Of a DNA stretch of 64,000 bases, positions 10,931-22,064 are shown one piece after another. The stretch's first letter is position 1, and the number at the start of each line of letters is the position of its first letter. The stretch is taken from assembly GCA_003427395.1 (NCBI GenBank), contig BFEA01000295.1, positions 621,359 through 685,358 of the forward strand, in the 5' to 3' direction. The notes beneath the pieces are model-generated. The model did not search any database. It was not told the DNA's origin and saw nothing but the letters and a program-made list of their open reading frames with translations. The DNA is from Chara braunii. Taxonomy: Eukaryota; Streptophyta; Charophyceae; Charales; Characeae. The translations under genes were made by a program, and so were the position numbers.

Positions 10931-12370
10931 ACCCTCAGGGATAGGAAGAGGCTGGAGCAAACCATAAGGAAGGTGGTTCACACTGTTCACCTCCTTACAG
11001 GTGGGACACTTTGCGACGTAGTCCTTCACAAAGTCCGGCCAGACGTACAGGCGGCTCACACGAGCCAACGTCTTGTGGAAGCCCGTATGACCAGCGACTG
11101 CCTGGTCATGGAACTCTACTACTGCTCGGACGCGTAGTTGTCCAGTGGAGGGAACGCAAATACGGATCTCTATGGTGCCCTGTGAACCGTGCCAGTATAC
11201 AAGACCGTTGTCCCTGAGAGAGTAGTTCGGGACGGTCTTGCCACTCCGAAGGGTCGCGTGGATGTCGCGATAGTCGGGGCAGTGGCGGTACTGAGTGCGA
11301 AACTCNTCGATCACCGAGNGGTGNACNGTGGTGACCGAGATGGAAGAGAGCTGGATCTGCTCCTGGTCGTGGTCAGGGCGCCGGGATAAGGCATCTGCGA
11401 CCCAGTTAGTATCACCCTTGATGTGCTCAGTTGTGAAACTAAACTCGGATAGGTTGCGCCACCAGTGAGCCTGTCGAGAAGTGAGCTTCGACTTTGTCAG
11501 AAAAGCCTGGACAACAGAGTTGTTCGTACGCACCGTGAACGGTGCCCCGTGCAGGTAGTGACGCCAGTGTCGAGCGGCATAAACTACTGCGAGAACCTCA
11601 CGTTCATCGGCCGTGTAGTTGATCTCGGCGGGCAGGAGCTGACGGGAGTAGAAGGCTATTGGACAATCACCTGAGCAAGACTCGACAGTGTCGTCCTCGA
11701 CGATGGTAGGAGAATAGTCAATAAAAGACTCGTCAATAGCTGGATGAGTAGGCGTCAGTCGGGAAGCAGTGGTAGGGGTAGGTGGTGGGAAGCGAGGGAT
11801 ACGAGGATGAGAGGAATCAGGAGATGAGGGGAAGACCTGAGAAAGCAGTGCTCCTACAACAAAGTCTGACACATCGGTGGTAAGGATAAAAGGGCGATCA
11901 AAATCGGGTAGGTGAAGAACCGGTGCGCATGTCACCGCCTTTTTGAGGGCGTGGAAGGCGTCCTCGTGGAGGGGTGTCCAAGCCCAGGGTGGTTTCTTTC
12001 GGAGGAGGGTGGAGGTAAGGACGTAGGAATACCTAGCGTATCCCTGGATGAAATTACTATAGTAGTTGGTCAGGCCTAGGAAGCTGCGAAGCTGCTTGGC
12101 GGATGTGGGAGCGGGCCACTCCGCAATAGCAGTGACCTTTGCGTCGTCCATGTGGAGACCCTGGTCAGACACGTAGTGTCCTAAGAAATCCACTTTGTGC
12201 TGAGCAAAACGACACTTGCTCAACTTGGCGTAGAAGCCATGTCCGCGCAAGCGGTCAATGACGTCGCGGAGGTATCTGAGGTGCTCCTCAAGGGTACGAC
12301 TGTAGACCAGGATATCGTCGAGGTAGACGAGAACGTACTGCTCCAGGATGTCCCTGAAGATGTCGTTCAT
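10733..12370 (-). pseudogene. Chromovirus F pol: RT C-terminal half, RNase H, integrase N-terminal half
   Basis: Begins [24 protein letters not shown], containing the catalytic Y-L-D-D (12314-12325), followed by the RT thumb and connection (FLGLTNYYSNFI). RNase H follows with FILTTDVSDFVVGALLSQ and ADEREVLAVVYAARHWRHYL. The next catalytic position reads VRTNNSV where the family normally has T-D, so that aspartate is Asn. An acidic insert of about 50 residues follows the first RNase H motif. The integrase zinc domain reads FHDQAVAGHTGFH...CPTC (HHCC), then SMDFI with the first catalytic aspartate, then a frameshift. Single Ns at 11306, 11319, 11323 and 11326 interrupt the frame. Confidence 0.92.
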
Positions 12371-13752
12371 CGCCCTTTGAAAGGGGCGGGTGCGTTGGTG
12401 AGGCCGAATGGTATCACCGTGATTTCGTAGTGGCCGAATCGCGATCGGAACGAGGTCTTCGGCTGGTCGGCTGCAGCGACGCGGATCTGATGGTAACCGC
12501 TACGAAGATAAATCTTCGTAAAGAAGCGGTTGCCTGCTAGGCGGTCGAACAACTCATCGGAACGAGGCATGGGGTAGCTGTTCTTAACCGTGTAGCGGTT
12601 GAGACCGCGATAGTCGATGTAGAGATGGAGAGTTCCATCCGCTTTGCGAGCAAAGAGGATGGGTGCACCCCACGGGGAGTTGCTGGGTTTAATGAAACCC
12701 AGTCTCAGGAGCTCCTCAAGCTGACGCTTGAGTTCGGTGGCCTCGGGGATCGAGAGTCTGTAGGGTGCCTGGTGGTGAACACGATAGTCAGACACATGCT
12801 GAGTGGAGTGCTCGGCGTCGCGCATCAGTGGGATGCTGGTGTACAAGAACGACGATGGGAAAACGTTGTGGTACTCTTGAATGAGGTCACGAACTGTGGG
12901 CTCCAGGTCAGCCGTATATCGTGCGAGTTCCTCAGCGTCAGTGTCAGCACGCGACGGCGGGGTGGACTCAACGGACGGCGGAGGGTGGGAAGTAGAGATG
13001 GGAGCCATGGAGATAGAAGGAGGATCTGACTCCAAAGGGATGAGCTCGGCATCGGGACAGGGTGGATCATAATGTAAGAGATCCGTCACGTTCACCATAA
13101 AGAAGGTGACGTAATCCTGTCTGATGAAGTGGGCGAACTGCCGAGGCGAGGTGACAGTGATAGAAGGAGATGGTGTGGGCACGAAAGGCTCCGGGGGAGG
13201 AGGATCGGGGCGTGGTGTCGCAGTGGTATCTATGAAAGGCACGCGATACGTTTGTCCACACTTCATTTTGAGAACGAGAGTGTTGGTCGCCCAATCGGCC
13301 TCGGTGCTGCGGAACCGACGAGACCACGGAGTGCCGAGAATGAAGTCGTACCCCATCTCCATCACATCGAAATGTGCAGAGGACTGATGGCGACGAGACG
13401 CCGGGGGACGATCAGTCGGCTCGAGAGTGAGAAAGAAGGGGAGGTCGGTGACCGTTTGATCGAAGAAGCGCTCGATCTTGTCATCCCCCAGGGTGACAGA
13501 GATGGGAGTCGGAGACCCTGTCGTGGGTAAGCGGGCTTCTTTTACCACACGTGGGTGAATGAAGTCGCCCTGAGAACCGGAATCCCACAACGCTGAGTAC
13601 ACCCTCGTGGAGGTCCCTAGTCGTACTGGAATGATCGGGAGGGTGCGATCAGGGTCAAAGAGGATGTCGAGAAGGCGACGCTGTGCAGCGATATGGAGGG
13701 TGAGTCGCTCCTCACGAGCCTGGAGCATGCTCAAGTCCAGAAGAGAGGGCAC
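12367..13752 (-). pseudogene. Chromovirus F protease and N-terminal half of reverse transcriptase
   Basis: The retropepsin motif is [12 protein letters not shown] (D-S-G), with the flap-side motif FILGTPW downstream. A spacer leads into the [50 protein letters not shown], and [13 protein letters not shown] before a stop. In the family this last block continues F-Q-R-A-M-N. A one-base change in the CCCC/AAA context puts the following RT half in another frame, 3 bp before this ORF ends. About 460 codons are open, so decay is modest. Confidence 0.92.
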
Positions 13753-14039
13753 AACGTCCTCGCGAGTAGCGAGCTGCTAGCTGCAACGGACTGAGCGAAT
13801 GGCTCGACGCGTCGGTAGTCGCGGCGGGGAAGAAGGGGAGACGGTNGTCTGCGGAGGCGCAGATGGTACTGCGACAGAGGGCTGAGTACACTCTGTCGAG
13901 TCCTGCGATACCTCAGCTTCAGTAGCGAGAGGGGCGAACCGCGACGGAGATGTCGGGAAGCCCACTACTGAGGAGGGCGCAGGTGTACACTGCACTGTGG
14001 CTAGGAAGCATCGCGGGGATGAGAGGCGCCGAGGGGGGA
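13753..14039 (-). pseudogene. Element F gag-pol linker
   Basis: Proline- and serine-rich low-complexity sequence between the end of the capsid/nucleocapsid frame and the protease frame, with a single N at 13846. No domain is recognised. It probably encoded the Gag C-terminus or Gag-Pol linker. Confidence 0.5.
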
Positions 14040-14969
14040 CTAAGCACGACACTGGCGGGAAAGGTCAGCGTAATGGCGGTCAAGGGCAGTGGTGTAAGGG
14101 CACCGCGAGGAGGTATGACCGTCCTGACGGCATCGCCGCCGACCCAAAATAGTTGCGCGCTCCTCAGCGGAAAGGACACCGCGAGGAGGGATAAAACCCT
14201 GGGGGAGGTCCTGCTGAGGGACCTCGGGGGGCGACGCGCCAGCGTGACCAGGGCGGCTGCGTGCCCGGGAAAGGGTGGAGAGGATGAGATGGAGGCGCTC
14301 AGCCATAGGGAGAGTAAGGTCCTCCAGGTGGTGGTGGACAGCCTCGCCGAGGTCGAGGTCGTCGCTATGGTCACCCTCTGGCGACAGTGGGGCACCAGTG
14401 TCATGCTCACCATACTCGAGCGCGCTGAAATGGCGCGAGAAGTGGCGACCCTGCTGCGCGAAACGGCGGGGGGGGCGACCGCGTAAAGGGGAACGGCGCT
14501 GGGAAGTGTCGTGAGAGAAGGAGGCGTAACCAGTACGCTGCGGCTGGGAGGAGGAGGCGGGGTGAAGACGGGCGCGCATCCGTTGATGGTCCCCGGCGGC
14601 CTTGTAAGCCTGTGGGGCCGATGTGAACTCGTACCGCCATAACTCGGAGCGGTACTCGAGCGGGAGGCTGGTCAAGAAACGATCGATAAGGCCAACCTCG
14701 GGGAGGAACGCCATGTCACAAATGAGGCGGGCGTCCTGAAAGACCTGGATGTGGCGATCCAGGTCGGCAGCGCCACCAGCGCCGGACCAACGTGTAGTGA
14801 CGACACGCTCGAAGGCGTCAGTCACGTCATATCGGGCTCCGAAGCGATCCTCGAGGAACGCCTGGAAATCCATGAAGGTCGGAGTCCGACCCTCACGAAG
14901 GGAGTAAGCGTAGAAATCCTCCCGAGCGTCGGAAGGACCGCCACACAGGCGAGTGGAGAGGTGAGCCAC
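14040..14969 (-). pseudogene. Chromovirus F Gag, capsid and nucleocapsid part
   Basis: 309 codons open. The central region is a Ty3/gypsy capsid (retrotransposon Gag) domain: GPSDAREDFYAYSLREG, FMDFQAFLEDRFGARYDVT, then DLDRHIQVFQDARLICD and DRFLTSLPLEYRSELW. A basic Arg/Ser-rich linker follows. The C-terminus shows RRRCRQDGHTSSRCP, a CCHC zinc knuckle in which the first cysteine has become arginine. A stop separates this frame from the upstream N-terminal Gag. Confidence 0.88.
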
Positions 14970-15939
14970 CTACGTGTCGGGTGGAGCGCCCATGAGCTGG
15001 AGCGTGCGGGTGGCGGACTGGAGCCACCGAGACACACGTATGCCTGTACCGTCATGCTGGGCAATGTACGTCAAGCGGACGAGTGGTGCGCCACCGTTTT
15101 GGTGGCGAGGAGAACAGGGAGCGGAGGCCTGTGCTACGGCTGAATAAGTCGGCGCAGGTTCTGGAGGAGGGGGCGCAACTGACGGTACGCCCGGGCCGCA
15201 TGGTGGAACGACAGGGGGAACAGCGGCAGGCGGCACGGGAGCTGCGGTGGAGGAGGTCGCAGCAACTGAGGGGATAGGGAGGAGGTAGGATGGGGATAGG
15301 TAGGGTGCAGGGCGAGGGAAGTGAGCCTGCATGGAAGGAAACGCAGAGGAAGAAGGGGGTGCGTCGGAAGGCGCGGTCACCTGTGAGGGTTGGAGTGGCT
15401 GAAGGCGTGAGAGGGCGAGGTAAGCCCGGAGTTGGGCAAATGGAAGGAAACGCAGAGGAAGAAGGGGGTGCGCCGGAAGGCGCGGCCACCTGTAAGGGTG
15501 GGGGTGGCTGAAGGCGTGAGAGGGCGAGGTTGGCCCGGAGTTGGGCAATCTCGTCCTCGAGACCTCGAACGTAGGTCGAGCGAGGTGTGGCAGGATGAGA
15601 CGCATGAGCGGCGCGAGGCATCCCACAAGGGGGAGAGCCAGATGGCGCTGCGGTCGTGCGAAGGGGAGGGAGAAGCGGGGCACCCGAAAAAGATGAGACC
15701 ATGGTAGCGGGTTGTGGTCCTGTGGCCATAGTGGCCGGAATCTGGGCGGATGCGCCCGTAGACTGGGGGAGGGCCTGACTCGTGGCGGCCGTCGAGCTAG
15801 GGGCGTGGACGGTCACCAAGATGGACGGGTCGGGGGCGGCAGAGGAGGAAGATCCGAGGTGGCCATCCTGTTGGAGGACGGGGGACCCGAACTGAGAGTC
15901 AGGAGATGAAGGACACGCAGTGTCTTGGAGTTGCTGCAT
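14970..15939 (-). pseudogene. Chromovirus F Gag N-terminal, proline-rich and frameshifted
   Basis: Starts at an ATG (15939, MQQLQDTACPSS). The N-terminus is Pro/Ser/Ala-rich with a short heptad-like segment RGLEDEIAQLRANLALSRL. A 109-bp tandem duplication (TGGAAGGAAACG at 15332 and 15441) is not a multiple of three, so the start frame is lost; the alternative frame (14970-15683) carries the continuation RLTYIAQHDGTGIRVSRWL into the capsid. Clearly a disabled Gag. Confidence 0.8.
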
Positions 15940-16106
15940 GCTGGGGGCAAGCCAGCTAGAGCAGAGAGGGGGCTGAGATCTTGATCAGCCCCTACCCACA
16001 GTTCTGTAGATCTGTAGATCTAGGGTCTGTTGTGTGAGCAGACCCTCACCACTGTAGAGCAGCCCCTGAAACAGGGGGTCTTCAAGTCCACGGCAAGCTG
16101 CCACGT
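15940..16106 (-). other. Element F leader, gag-proximal part
   Basis: Untranslated leader upstream of F gag on the minus strand, interrupted at 16106 by element A/D. The leader continues on the far side of the nest at 57542. Rejoining the two sides over one ACGT gives the palindrome CTGCCACGTGGCAG as the insertion target. A GTAGATCTGTAGATCTA duplication and a CCCCTGAAACAGGGG hairpin are visible. Confidence 0.75.
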
Positions 16107-16730
16107 TGTTGGCGCGAATACCCTTACATGGGGATCCGCCCTCGTTCTTGCAAGTGACAGAAAATAAGGTTTGTTCAAAATTTGAGTATACCGTGCGAAG
16201 TCGCGGTTATGGTCTGTTCGCGCTGACCGATGGGTTGACTAGAAGCAAAGTGTGTGTGGGCACGCAGTTTCGAGGCGCGCGTGGTGATTTTTTTTTCTCT
16301 TGATGCAATAAAGTTGGCATGTCCGCCGACAACATTATCTGACTTTGATTGAAGCTAGGAAGAGTTTTCCCCTATTGAATTGACCATGGTGCACCCGCGT
16401 TCGTACGACATGCGCCATTGGAAGTAGATCTGCTAGGTGGCGGCACACTTGTGCTGCATGTGCGACGGTAGCAGAAGGGAAAAATTTACCCCGTCATACA
16501 ACAAGGGCCGGTGCGTAGGAACCGTAGACGCAAGTGGTGGCCCCGCGCGGCATTATGGGGGCTACAAGCGTGACGTACCGCGCAAGCTCCGGGCCCTGAC
16601 GGTATGTGCGCACGTACGAGGCCGTGGGTTTGATGGGAAATCAAGCAGCAGCCATAACGCTGCTCCTGTAGGCCCGGGCTAGCCACAGTTACCATTTTAC
16701 AGGCTAGGTGGCGCACACCCAGTCCAGGCT

Positions 16731-16794
16731 TGGGCTAAGCCCTATTGGTTATAATGCCAGACTTTCACCAGGCGGATCCCGGGATCGAGGTCAG
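16731..16794 (+). ncRNA. tRNA-Glu(UUC)-like relic inside the A LTR
   Basis: The order GGTTATAATGCCAG, ACTTTCACC, AGGCGGATCCCGG, GATCGAGG follows a plant-type tRNA-Glu: D-loop GGTTA, anticodon loop CTTTCAC with anticodon TTC, and a T-arm box-B-like GATCGAGGT. The acceptor stem and several pairs are gone, so it is not a functional tRNA gene. The same segment occurs in the B LTR at 21683-21748. Confidence 0.5.
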
Positions 16795-16981
16795 CGACGA
16801 GCAGCGGAGCGGCGGAGGAGTGATTTGGAGTGACTCGAAGGGTTGAGGGTCCCGCGGGACTATCCCCCTCGGTTTTGCTAAGGGGAGACGGCCGCGGGCC
16901 CGCAGGAAAAAAACAAGTGCCACGATCCTCTCCCGCATCCGGTCTTATCTTTTTTTTCTTTCTTTCTCTGAGTTTTAGAAT

Positions 16982-16982
16982 T

Positions 16983-17032
<50 letters not shown>

Positions 17033-17096
17033 CCTTGTTAATTTTTTTTTTTTTTTTTTTTTTTTTAATTTTTTTTTTTTTTGGGGTTTTTTTAAA

Positions 17097-17140
<44 letters not shown>
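16982..17140 (+). repeat. Long poly-T tracts
   Basis: About 160 bp consisting almost wholly of T (interrupted by CCTTGTTAA, GGGG and AAAAAAA), within the A LTR. Length is likely uncertain in the assembly. The apparent Phe-rich ORF is an artefact. Confidence 0.9.
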
Positions 17141-17142
<2 letters not shown>

Positions 17143-19445
17143 GTTCCTATCTGTGATGAGGTCCGGTACCGGGGCTGGGACCTGCAGTAAAAACCAGCTA
17201 CCTAGTTAAGTAGAGACACCACCGAACTGATGAAATGCGGACCTGTGTCCAGATCATGATAATGGGACTACCCCAGGGCAGCAGGCCCGATGAACTTGGG
17301 TCTCTGCCCAGGGTGCAGTCCTTCGGGACATCCATAGAAATTGAAACGATATAGAGAAGACTAGCATGGCCGGCTCAAGAATGAAAACGTATAAGTCAGC
17401 GTCAGACCCGACAAACGGAGGTTCCTCTGATAGCTAAATTTCTGTCGGGCCGTGCGACGACGAGGAGGCATGGTGCGAGGCGATGTGGGCCTGTTGTAGT
17501 CAGGTGATGTGTTAGAGAGAGAGCGGAGCGAGAACGTGACAAGGAAGTCTGAGTCAGGAGGAAGGAGAAGGAACCCGGACTGGTTAACACGTCGGGTACA
17601 CTCGGCGTAGGCAAGGTGGAAGATGGCGGATAAGAGGTCGTGAAGCCGTCCGATTCGTGGTAAGAGCGGACGGGGGGCTAACCGAGTCGGAGGGTTTCAG
17701 CCGGGGCGAGCCCGATAGTAAGGTTAGACAAACGAAAAGGTTAGTAAAAATAGAGGTTAGTAAGAAATATAGGAACGTGGGGGTGGCTATGGTGAGGAAG
17801 TAGATGCGAGAGGAGGAGAGAATTTGGTATCCTCCCCGATTCCTTATAGAATCGGGTGAGGTAGGATTTGAATCGGGGGTTTTCGCGTTGGGCGACCCCG
17901 ATTCCAAAGGCAGAATGAACAAAAAGGGGGTAGAAAGGGAGGTGGTGAGGAAGCATGCTGCGCGGAGCTATGGACGACGATGTCAGACTTTCGATCGTTT
18001 TTCGAAAGAGCTCGACGAACGAGAGCACTAAGCTAAGGTCTTGGAAGTAGACAACCACGTTGGTGGAGGCCGATTTGAAGGAAGGATACTATTCCGGATG
18101 GTGTGATGCATACAAACTGCACCCGGGTTTGAGGGTTGTTATTAAGTTGGAAGTGTAATGTATCTTCCCACCTTTCAAGGGAAGATTCATTCTCACCCTA
18201 TACATCTGATAAGGCACTGTATAGAGGCCGTTTTTTATCCGTCGCTGATCCCGACGGTTGGCACTAGCCATCTTTATAAGAGTAGCTACCTCCACTAGTA
18301 GGATTCGGCCACCGGCCTGACCAGATGCCAGAGAGAGAGAGGGGGAGAGGAGAGCTACCGTATAAGAGCTGGTGGGCCGGGTGAGCCTGAACATCAAGGA
18401 GTATAGGGCCAGATTGTGAGTCAGATTGTGAGTTAGTTAGAGCAACTTTGGTGGTATGCCTGCACATGTTCAGAAGGCAAGTTCATTCGTTGGCACATGG
18501 GAGTTGTCCCCTTCCTCTTCAAGCCTTCGAAGTCCCTTTGTCCATCGAATCCATGCCTGCTGGCTTGAGTTGACGCCGTTATGAACCAATACTCACCTGC
18601 TATCGAATGGGAGTGAGTTAGGCAGGGGATCTGAGCCAGGTGTAGGAGTGGTGGCCACATGCACTGGTAAAGATAAGAGGGAGAGCACTCAGGAGACAGA
18701 GAAAGTTAGCAGAGGAGGGAAGGAGAGGTCAGACTTACCGGTGCTGCAGCCGAGCTTCTGCTACTAAGATTACCGGGCTCCTTGCTGCTGCAGAGACTAC
18801 CGAGTGGCGATCTGGTAAACCTGGTGCTCAGAGACTGGCTGTGCCACGCTGTACAAACTTGTTGCGATTCCAGCCACCTCGATCTTCCCTGCTACTGGTG
18901 CTAAGCCACACTGCAGGGCTACTACAGGGACCTCGACTTTGCCTATCTTGGGGTCAATTCGTCTGTTCATCTTCAAATTTGATGGATTGTTAGGCTGGAC
19001 ATGCTGGGCACGTTGCAGGAGATACTGCTGTAGGTCTGGCTGTGAAGGGTACGGATAGGTGAGAGCGTTGGGCTGTTGAAGGACTACTGGATTCGAGGGT
19101 CATACGACCGTCAGACTGGGGTTCAACTGTTGACCTTACAACTCGGGCTGTTGCCACGTGATTACGTTACTACTACAAGGATCCAACGGAGTGCTGCCAG
19201 AGAAGGAGGGCTGCTACCGCTGCTATCTTCCTTCCTGCCTACGCAGTCGCTGCCCTACCACTACGTATTGTTGTATACCCAGAGGGGGCGACTGTTGTGT
19301 CCCATTGGGGCAGGTTAGCACTACAAGTGACTGCGTTGCTGTGACTGGTTCTCAGCAGGCTACGGCTACGGACGAGGTTTTGGTGGACCTTTATTAATCC
19401 ACTGCGGCATCAGCTTACTGCGCAGCCTGTATTCCGGCGAAGGTG

Positions 19446-19630
19446 ATGTTCCTTGTTGTGTTCTGCTGCTGTACGGAGCAATGCCTTGTGCAGTACGCTG
19501 CTGCTGTACGGAGCAGTGTCTTGTGTTGTACGTTGCTGCTGTACGGAGCGGTGTCTTTTGCCATGCGCTACTGAGGTTCAGGGCGGTGTTTTCTGTTGTG
19601 CGCTGCTGCTGAGCAGGGCGCTGTTCCCCA
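19446..19630 (+). repeat. 35-bp tandem array of small hairpins in the A LTR
   Basis: About five units of the form CTGCTGCTGTACGGAGCAGTGTCTTGTG. Within units the two sides pair around a GCTGTACGG loop: ACGCTGCT with AGCAGTGT, and ACGTTGCT with AGCGGTGT, so substitutions are matched by wobble or compensatory changes. The D copy (about 52820-52935) has fewer units. Confidence 0.6.
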
Positions 19631-20303
19631 CTGAGAGCAACAACGACGTAGGCTAAGAAAGAGGTGCAGCGGGAAAGGAAAGTGTGGCGACGTCGGAAGT
19701 TTGATCAGTCTTCGCAAGAGGGGTTCATTGTTGTATTAGAGGCCGTCTGGGGACTGTTACTTTGAGTTTGGTCGTGATCGGAGCGTCCCGGCTGCGTTAT
19801 TTTTGTCATCATTGAGGGACCCTCAGACGCATACAGACTTTAAGTCCCTCTCATCGTGAGTTGAATGCACCTCCTTGAGGTCTCGAGAGTTTGAACTTTC
19901 TTTCGCTGCCCTTCTTAATCTCAGTCTAGTCTTTGGTTACGAGAGGAAGGCGACAGGCGAGATTGAAACCCGTAATCCGCGCCAAGGCCTCTGTGGGAGG
20001 TTGCCCCACCGATTGCGAGAGCTCTGCCGGAGCCCAGGCGGGGTTCTGGAGGCAGGGAACTTCAGGTATAATTTCGTTTGACGCGTGTGGTCCCTTCCCC
20101 TATCTATTATCCTTTGAGTATCTGGATAATACTCTGACAGGATATTACTTTTATTTTGTTATGTATGTCAGGACATGCATTATGAAAGGTTAAACGAACA
20201 GATATACATGGGTGTTCAGATAATTTTTGAGTGAAGTCAGACAGAATGAACTGGGGGAAGGTGGGAGAAAGGTGTATTGCATGCTTTGACCGGGTCAACC
20301 CAA

Positions 20304-21246
20304 GGCTGAACTCCTCTAAGTTAACGTGGGCTCAGTGTTGTGTTTTATTTATGTTTGCGGGGTTGATTGTATGATTTTGAGGGCTGGGCCTATCCTAAGT
20401 TGGACGGACCAGTCGCTGTTTTTTTTTCTCTGGGGTTTCTGAACGGGAGGATGGGCACCCTAAGTTGGGAAGGCTCAGAATCCTGTTGTTTCTTTTTGGG
20501 GTTGCTTAAAATAGAGATGAGAATACTCTAAGATGTGTGAACCCAGTTTTGTGTGTGTTTTCTTCTGAGGGGGACACAGGTATAAGGTTGAGCGTACCCT
20601 TAAGTCAGGGCGGTTCAGTCATAAGCCATGGACAAGAAGGTTAACTGAAGTATAAAATTTGGATATAGCAACTGACATGCCGGGTACCCTAAGTTGGGAA
20701 AGTCAGTCAGTAAGTCAGGTAGAACAGAAATAAAGAGAGAGGCAAATGAACAATATAATGTCGGTAACCAGGGTAGGTTGAACGTACCCTTCAGTTAGGG
20801 CGGTTCAGTCCTATGCTCGTGATAATACAAGAGAGCAAAGAGTTAGTATAAACTTGTTTTATTTTCCCTTCTAAACACAAGGCAGGATTGGATGTCTCCC
20901 TAAGTTGGGTAGGTCTGATTATCTGGCTAATAAAAGAGAAACATATAAGGTTTGTGCAAGTATATCAATGGTTGTTCTTCTATATTGTCGTTACAGGAGG
21001 CTAAGCGTACCATTAAGTTAGGGCGGCTTAGTCATACGTCGTTTTTGTTCAGACAGATTATGTCTTATGTACCTAAACTATTTAAGCTAGCTAGGCGTAC
21101 CCTTAAGTTAGGGCGGCCTAGTGATATGCTCTTGTCGTTGATGTTATGTAGCTTGGACATACCCTTAAGTTAAGGCGGTCTGACCATTCGTCGTCCGTAC
21201 ATGTTTTAGGCAGGTTAGGCACACCCCTAAGTTGGGGCAGCCTAAT
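20304..21246 (+). repeat. Covarying hairpin array, CCCTTAAGTTAGGG core (A LTR)
   Basis: About 12 units spaced 60-130 bp. Each unit is a near-constant core (GTACCCTTAAGTTAGGGCG, itself able to pair CCCT with AGGG) flanked by a 5-7 nt stem that differs between units but pairs within each. Examples: TTGAAC/GTTCAG (20778, 20803), CTAAGC/GCTTAG (21001, 21026), CTAGGC/GCCTAG (21091, 21116), TTGGAC/GTCTGA (21153, 21178), TTAGGC/GCCTAA (21215, 21240). A second motif resembling TCATATGC follows many units. Several early units are degenerate. Confidence 0.85.
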
Positions 21247-21260
21247 CCTATGCCCTACGT

Positions 21261-22064
21261 TGTCGGTGTGAATACCCTTACAAGTGTATCCGCCCTAGTT
21301 TTTGCAAACAACAGAAAATAGAGTTGGTTTAAAGTTTAAGTATACCGCGCCAGGCGCGGCTGTGTATGTGGTTGACGTCTGACAGGGTGTTTGACTAAAG
21401 TAGAGAGTGTGTAGGCGCGCAGGCTTTAGGCGCGCGTGATTTCACCTTGTTGATGAGTGAGGAATTGGCGGGATCGCCGGCCGGATCCGTATCTTTATTT
21501 TTGATTTACATTATGATTAAAAAGATTCTGCCTTCTCATTAATGAGTCTGCCAGTGACCGCGACCTGTGCATATGTAAGGGGGATGGCGTCGACAACAAT
21601 GTGACTTCTGGAGGCGTTTCGGTAACTTGGCGCGTCGCGCAGTGTCTGTCTATTTAGGCGTCCGCCAGAGCTTAACCCAAACTTGGGCCTAGCGCTATTG
21701 GTTACGGTATCAGACTTTCGCCAAGGAGATTCTGAGATCAAGGTCGAGCGGCGGCAACGAGGAAACTTCAGAATGAAGCGAAGGGCCCGAAAGGGCTATC
21801 CCCATTGGTGTTACCATCGGCAGCGTCAGAGTGGTACTAACGGTCCCTTTTTCTCATTCGCCGTATTATGACATTTAAAAATTTATGAATAACTCTTTTT
21901 TATTGTTGTTGTATCAATTATTTTTGCTCCGATGCTCCTTGACTCAAGCGCGGCTGTAGACTTGGAGACCGTCGCGGCGGTCGAGGACCTCGAGCGGGCG
22001 CTCCCGTGGGTTGACCTATGGTTTCTTACATACTTGGGATGCTGACGAAAGTCCCCTATTCCGT
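21261..22064 (+). mobile_element. Element B: first 804 bp of its 5' giant LTR
   Basis: Begins TGTCGGTGTGAATACCC and is homologous to the start of the A LTR. It is inserted in the A LTR after ACGT (21257-21260). Element C interrupts it at 22064; the B LTR continues at 42396 and ends CGACA at 49643, so the LTR totals about 8.05 kb. No ORF is supported here. Confidence 0.8.
21683..21748 (+). ncRNA. tRNA-Glu(UUC)-like relic inside the B LTR
   Basis: GGGCCTAGCGCTATTGG, then GGTTACGGTATCAGACTTTCGCC, AAGGAGATTCTGAGATCAAGG. This closely follows tRNA-Glu from the D-arm through the anticodon loop (CTTTCGC, anticodon TTC) to the variable and T region. Box A matches at all but one key position and box B at all but the last. 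The acceptor stem is not maintained. It is syntenic with the A copy. Confidence 0.5.

Larger units (their letters stand above)
16107..21260 (+). mobile_element. Element A/D: 5' part of giant LTR (A)
   Basis: Starts TGTTGGCGCGAATACCC at 16107 after the target word ACGT (16103-16106). This start matches the B LTR (21261), C LTRs (22065, 36380) and E LTR (62905), all beginning TGT(C/T)GG/A plus an ACCC...GGGT hairpin. The LTR is cut at 21260 by element B. Its sequence from 18328 to 21260 is repeated with well over 90% identity at 51698-54590 (copy D), where the interrupted spot is intact (CTACGTAACT). Adding D after that point gives a reconstructed LTR of about 8.1 kb. No protein gene is visible inside. 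Confidence 0.8.

Noticed and set aside
8443-16106. F as an intact active element
   Set aside because: One-base shift in RT, TGA in integrase, non-triplet duplication in gag and the RNase H change rule this out.
17000-17156. Phe-rich ORF over the poly-T region
   Set aside because: Pure homopolymer translation.
17225-17275. Another hammerhead core (CTGATGA at about 17228)
   Set aside because: No GAAA core or stem III follows.
20304-21246. Telomere-like repeat (CCCTAA/TTAGGG) or CRISPR-like array
   Set aside because: The core contains CCCT and TTAGGG as two arms of a hairpin, not tandem telomere units. Spacers are not unique foreign sequence, and the context is a eukaryotic LTR.
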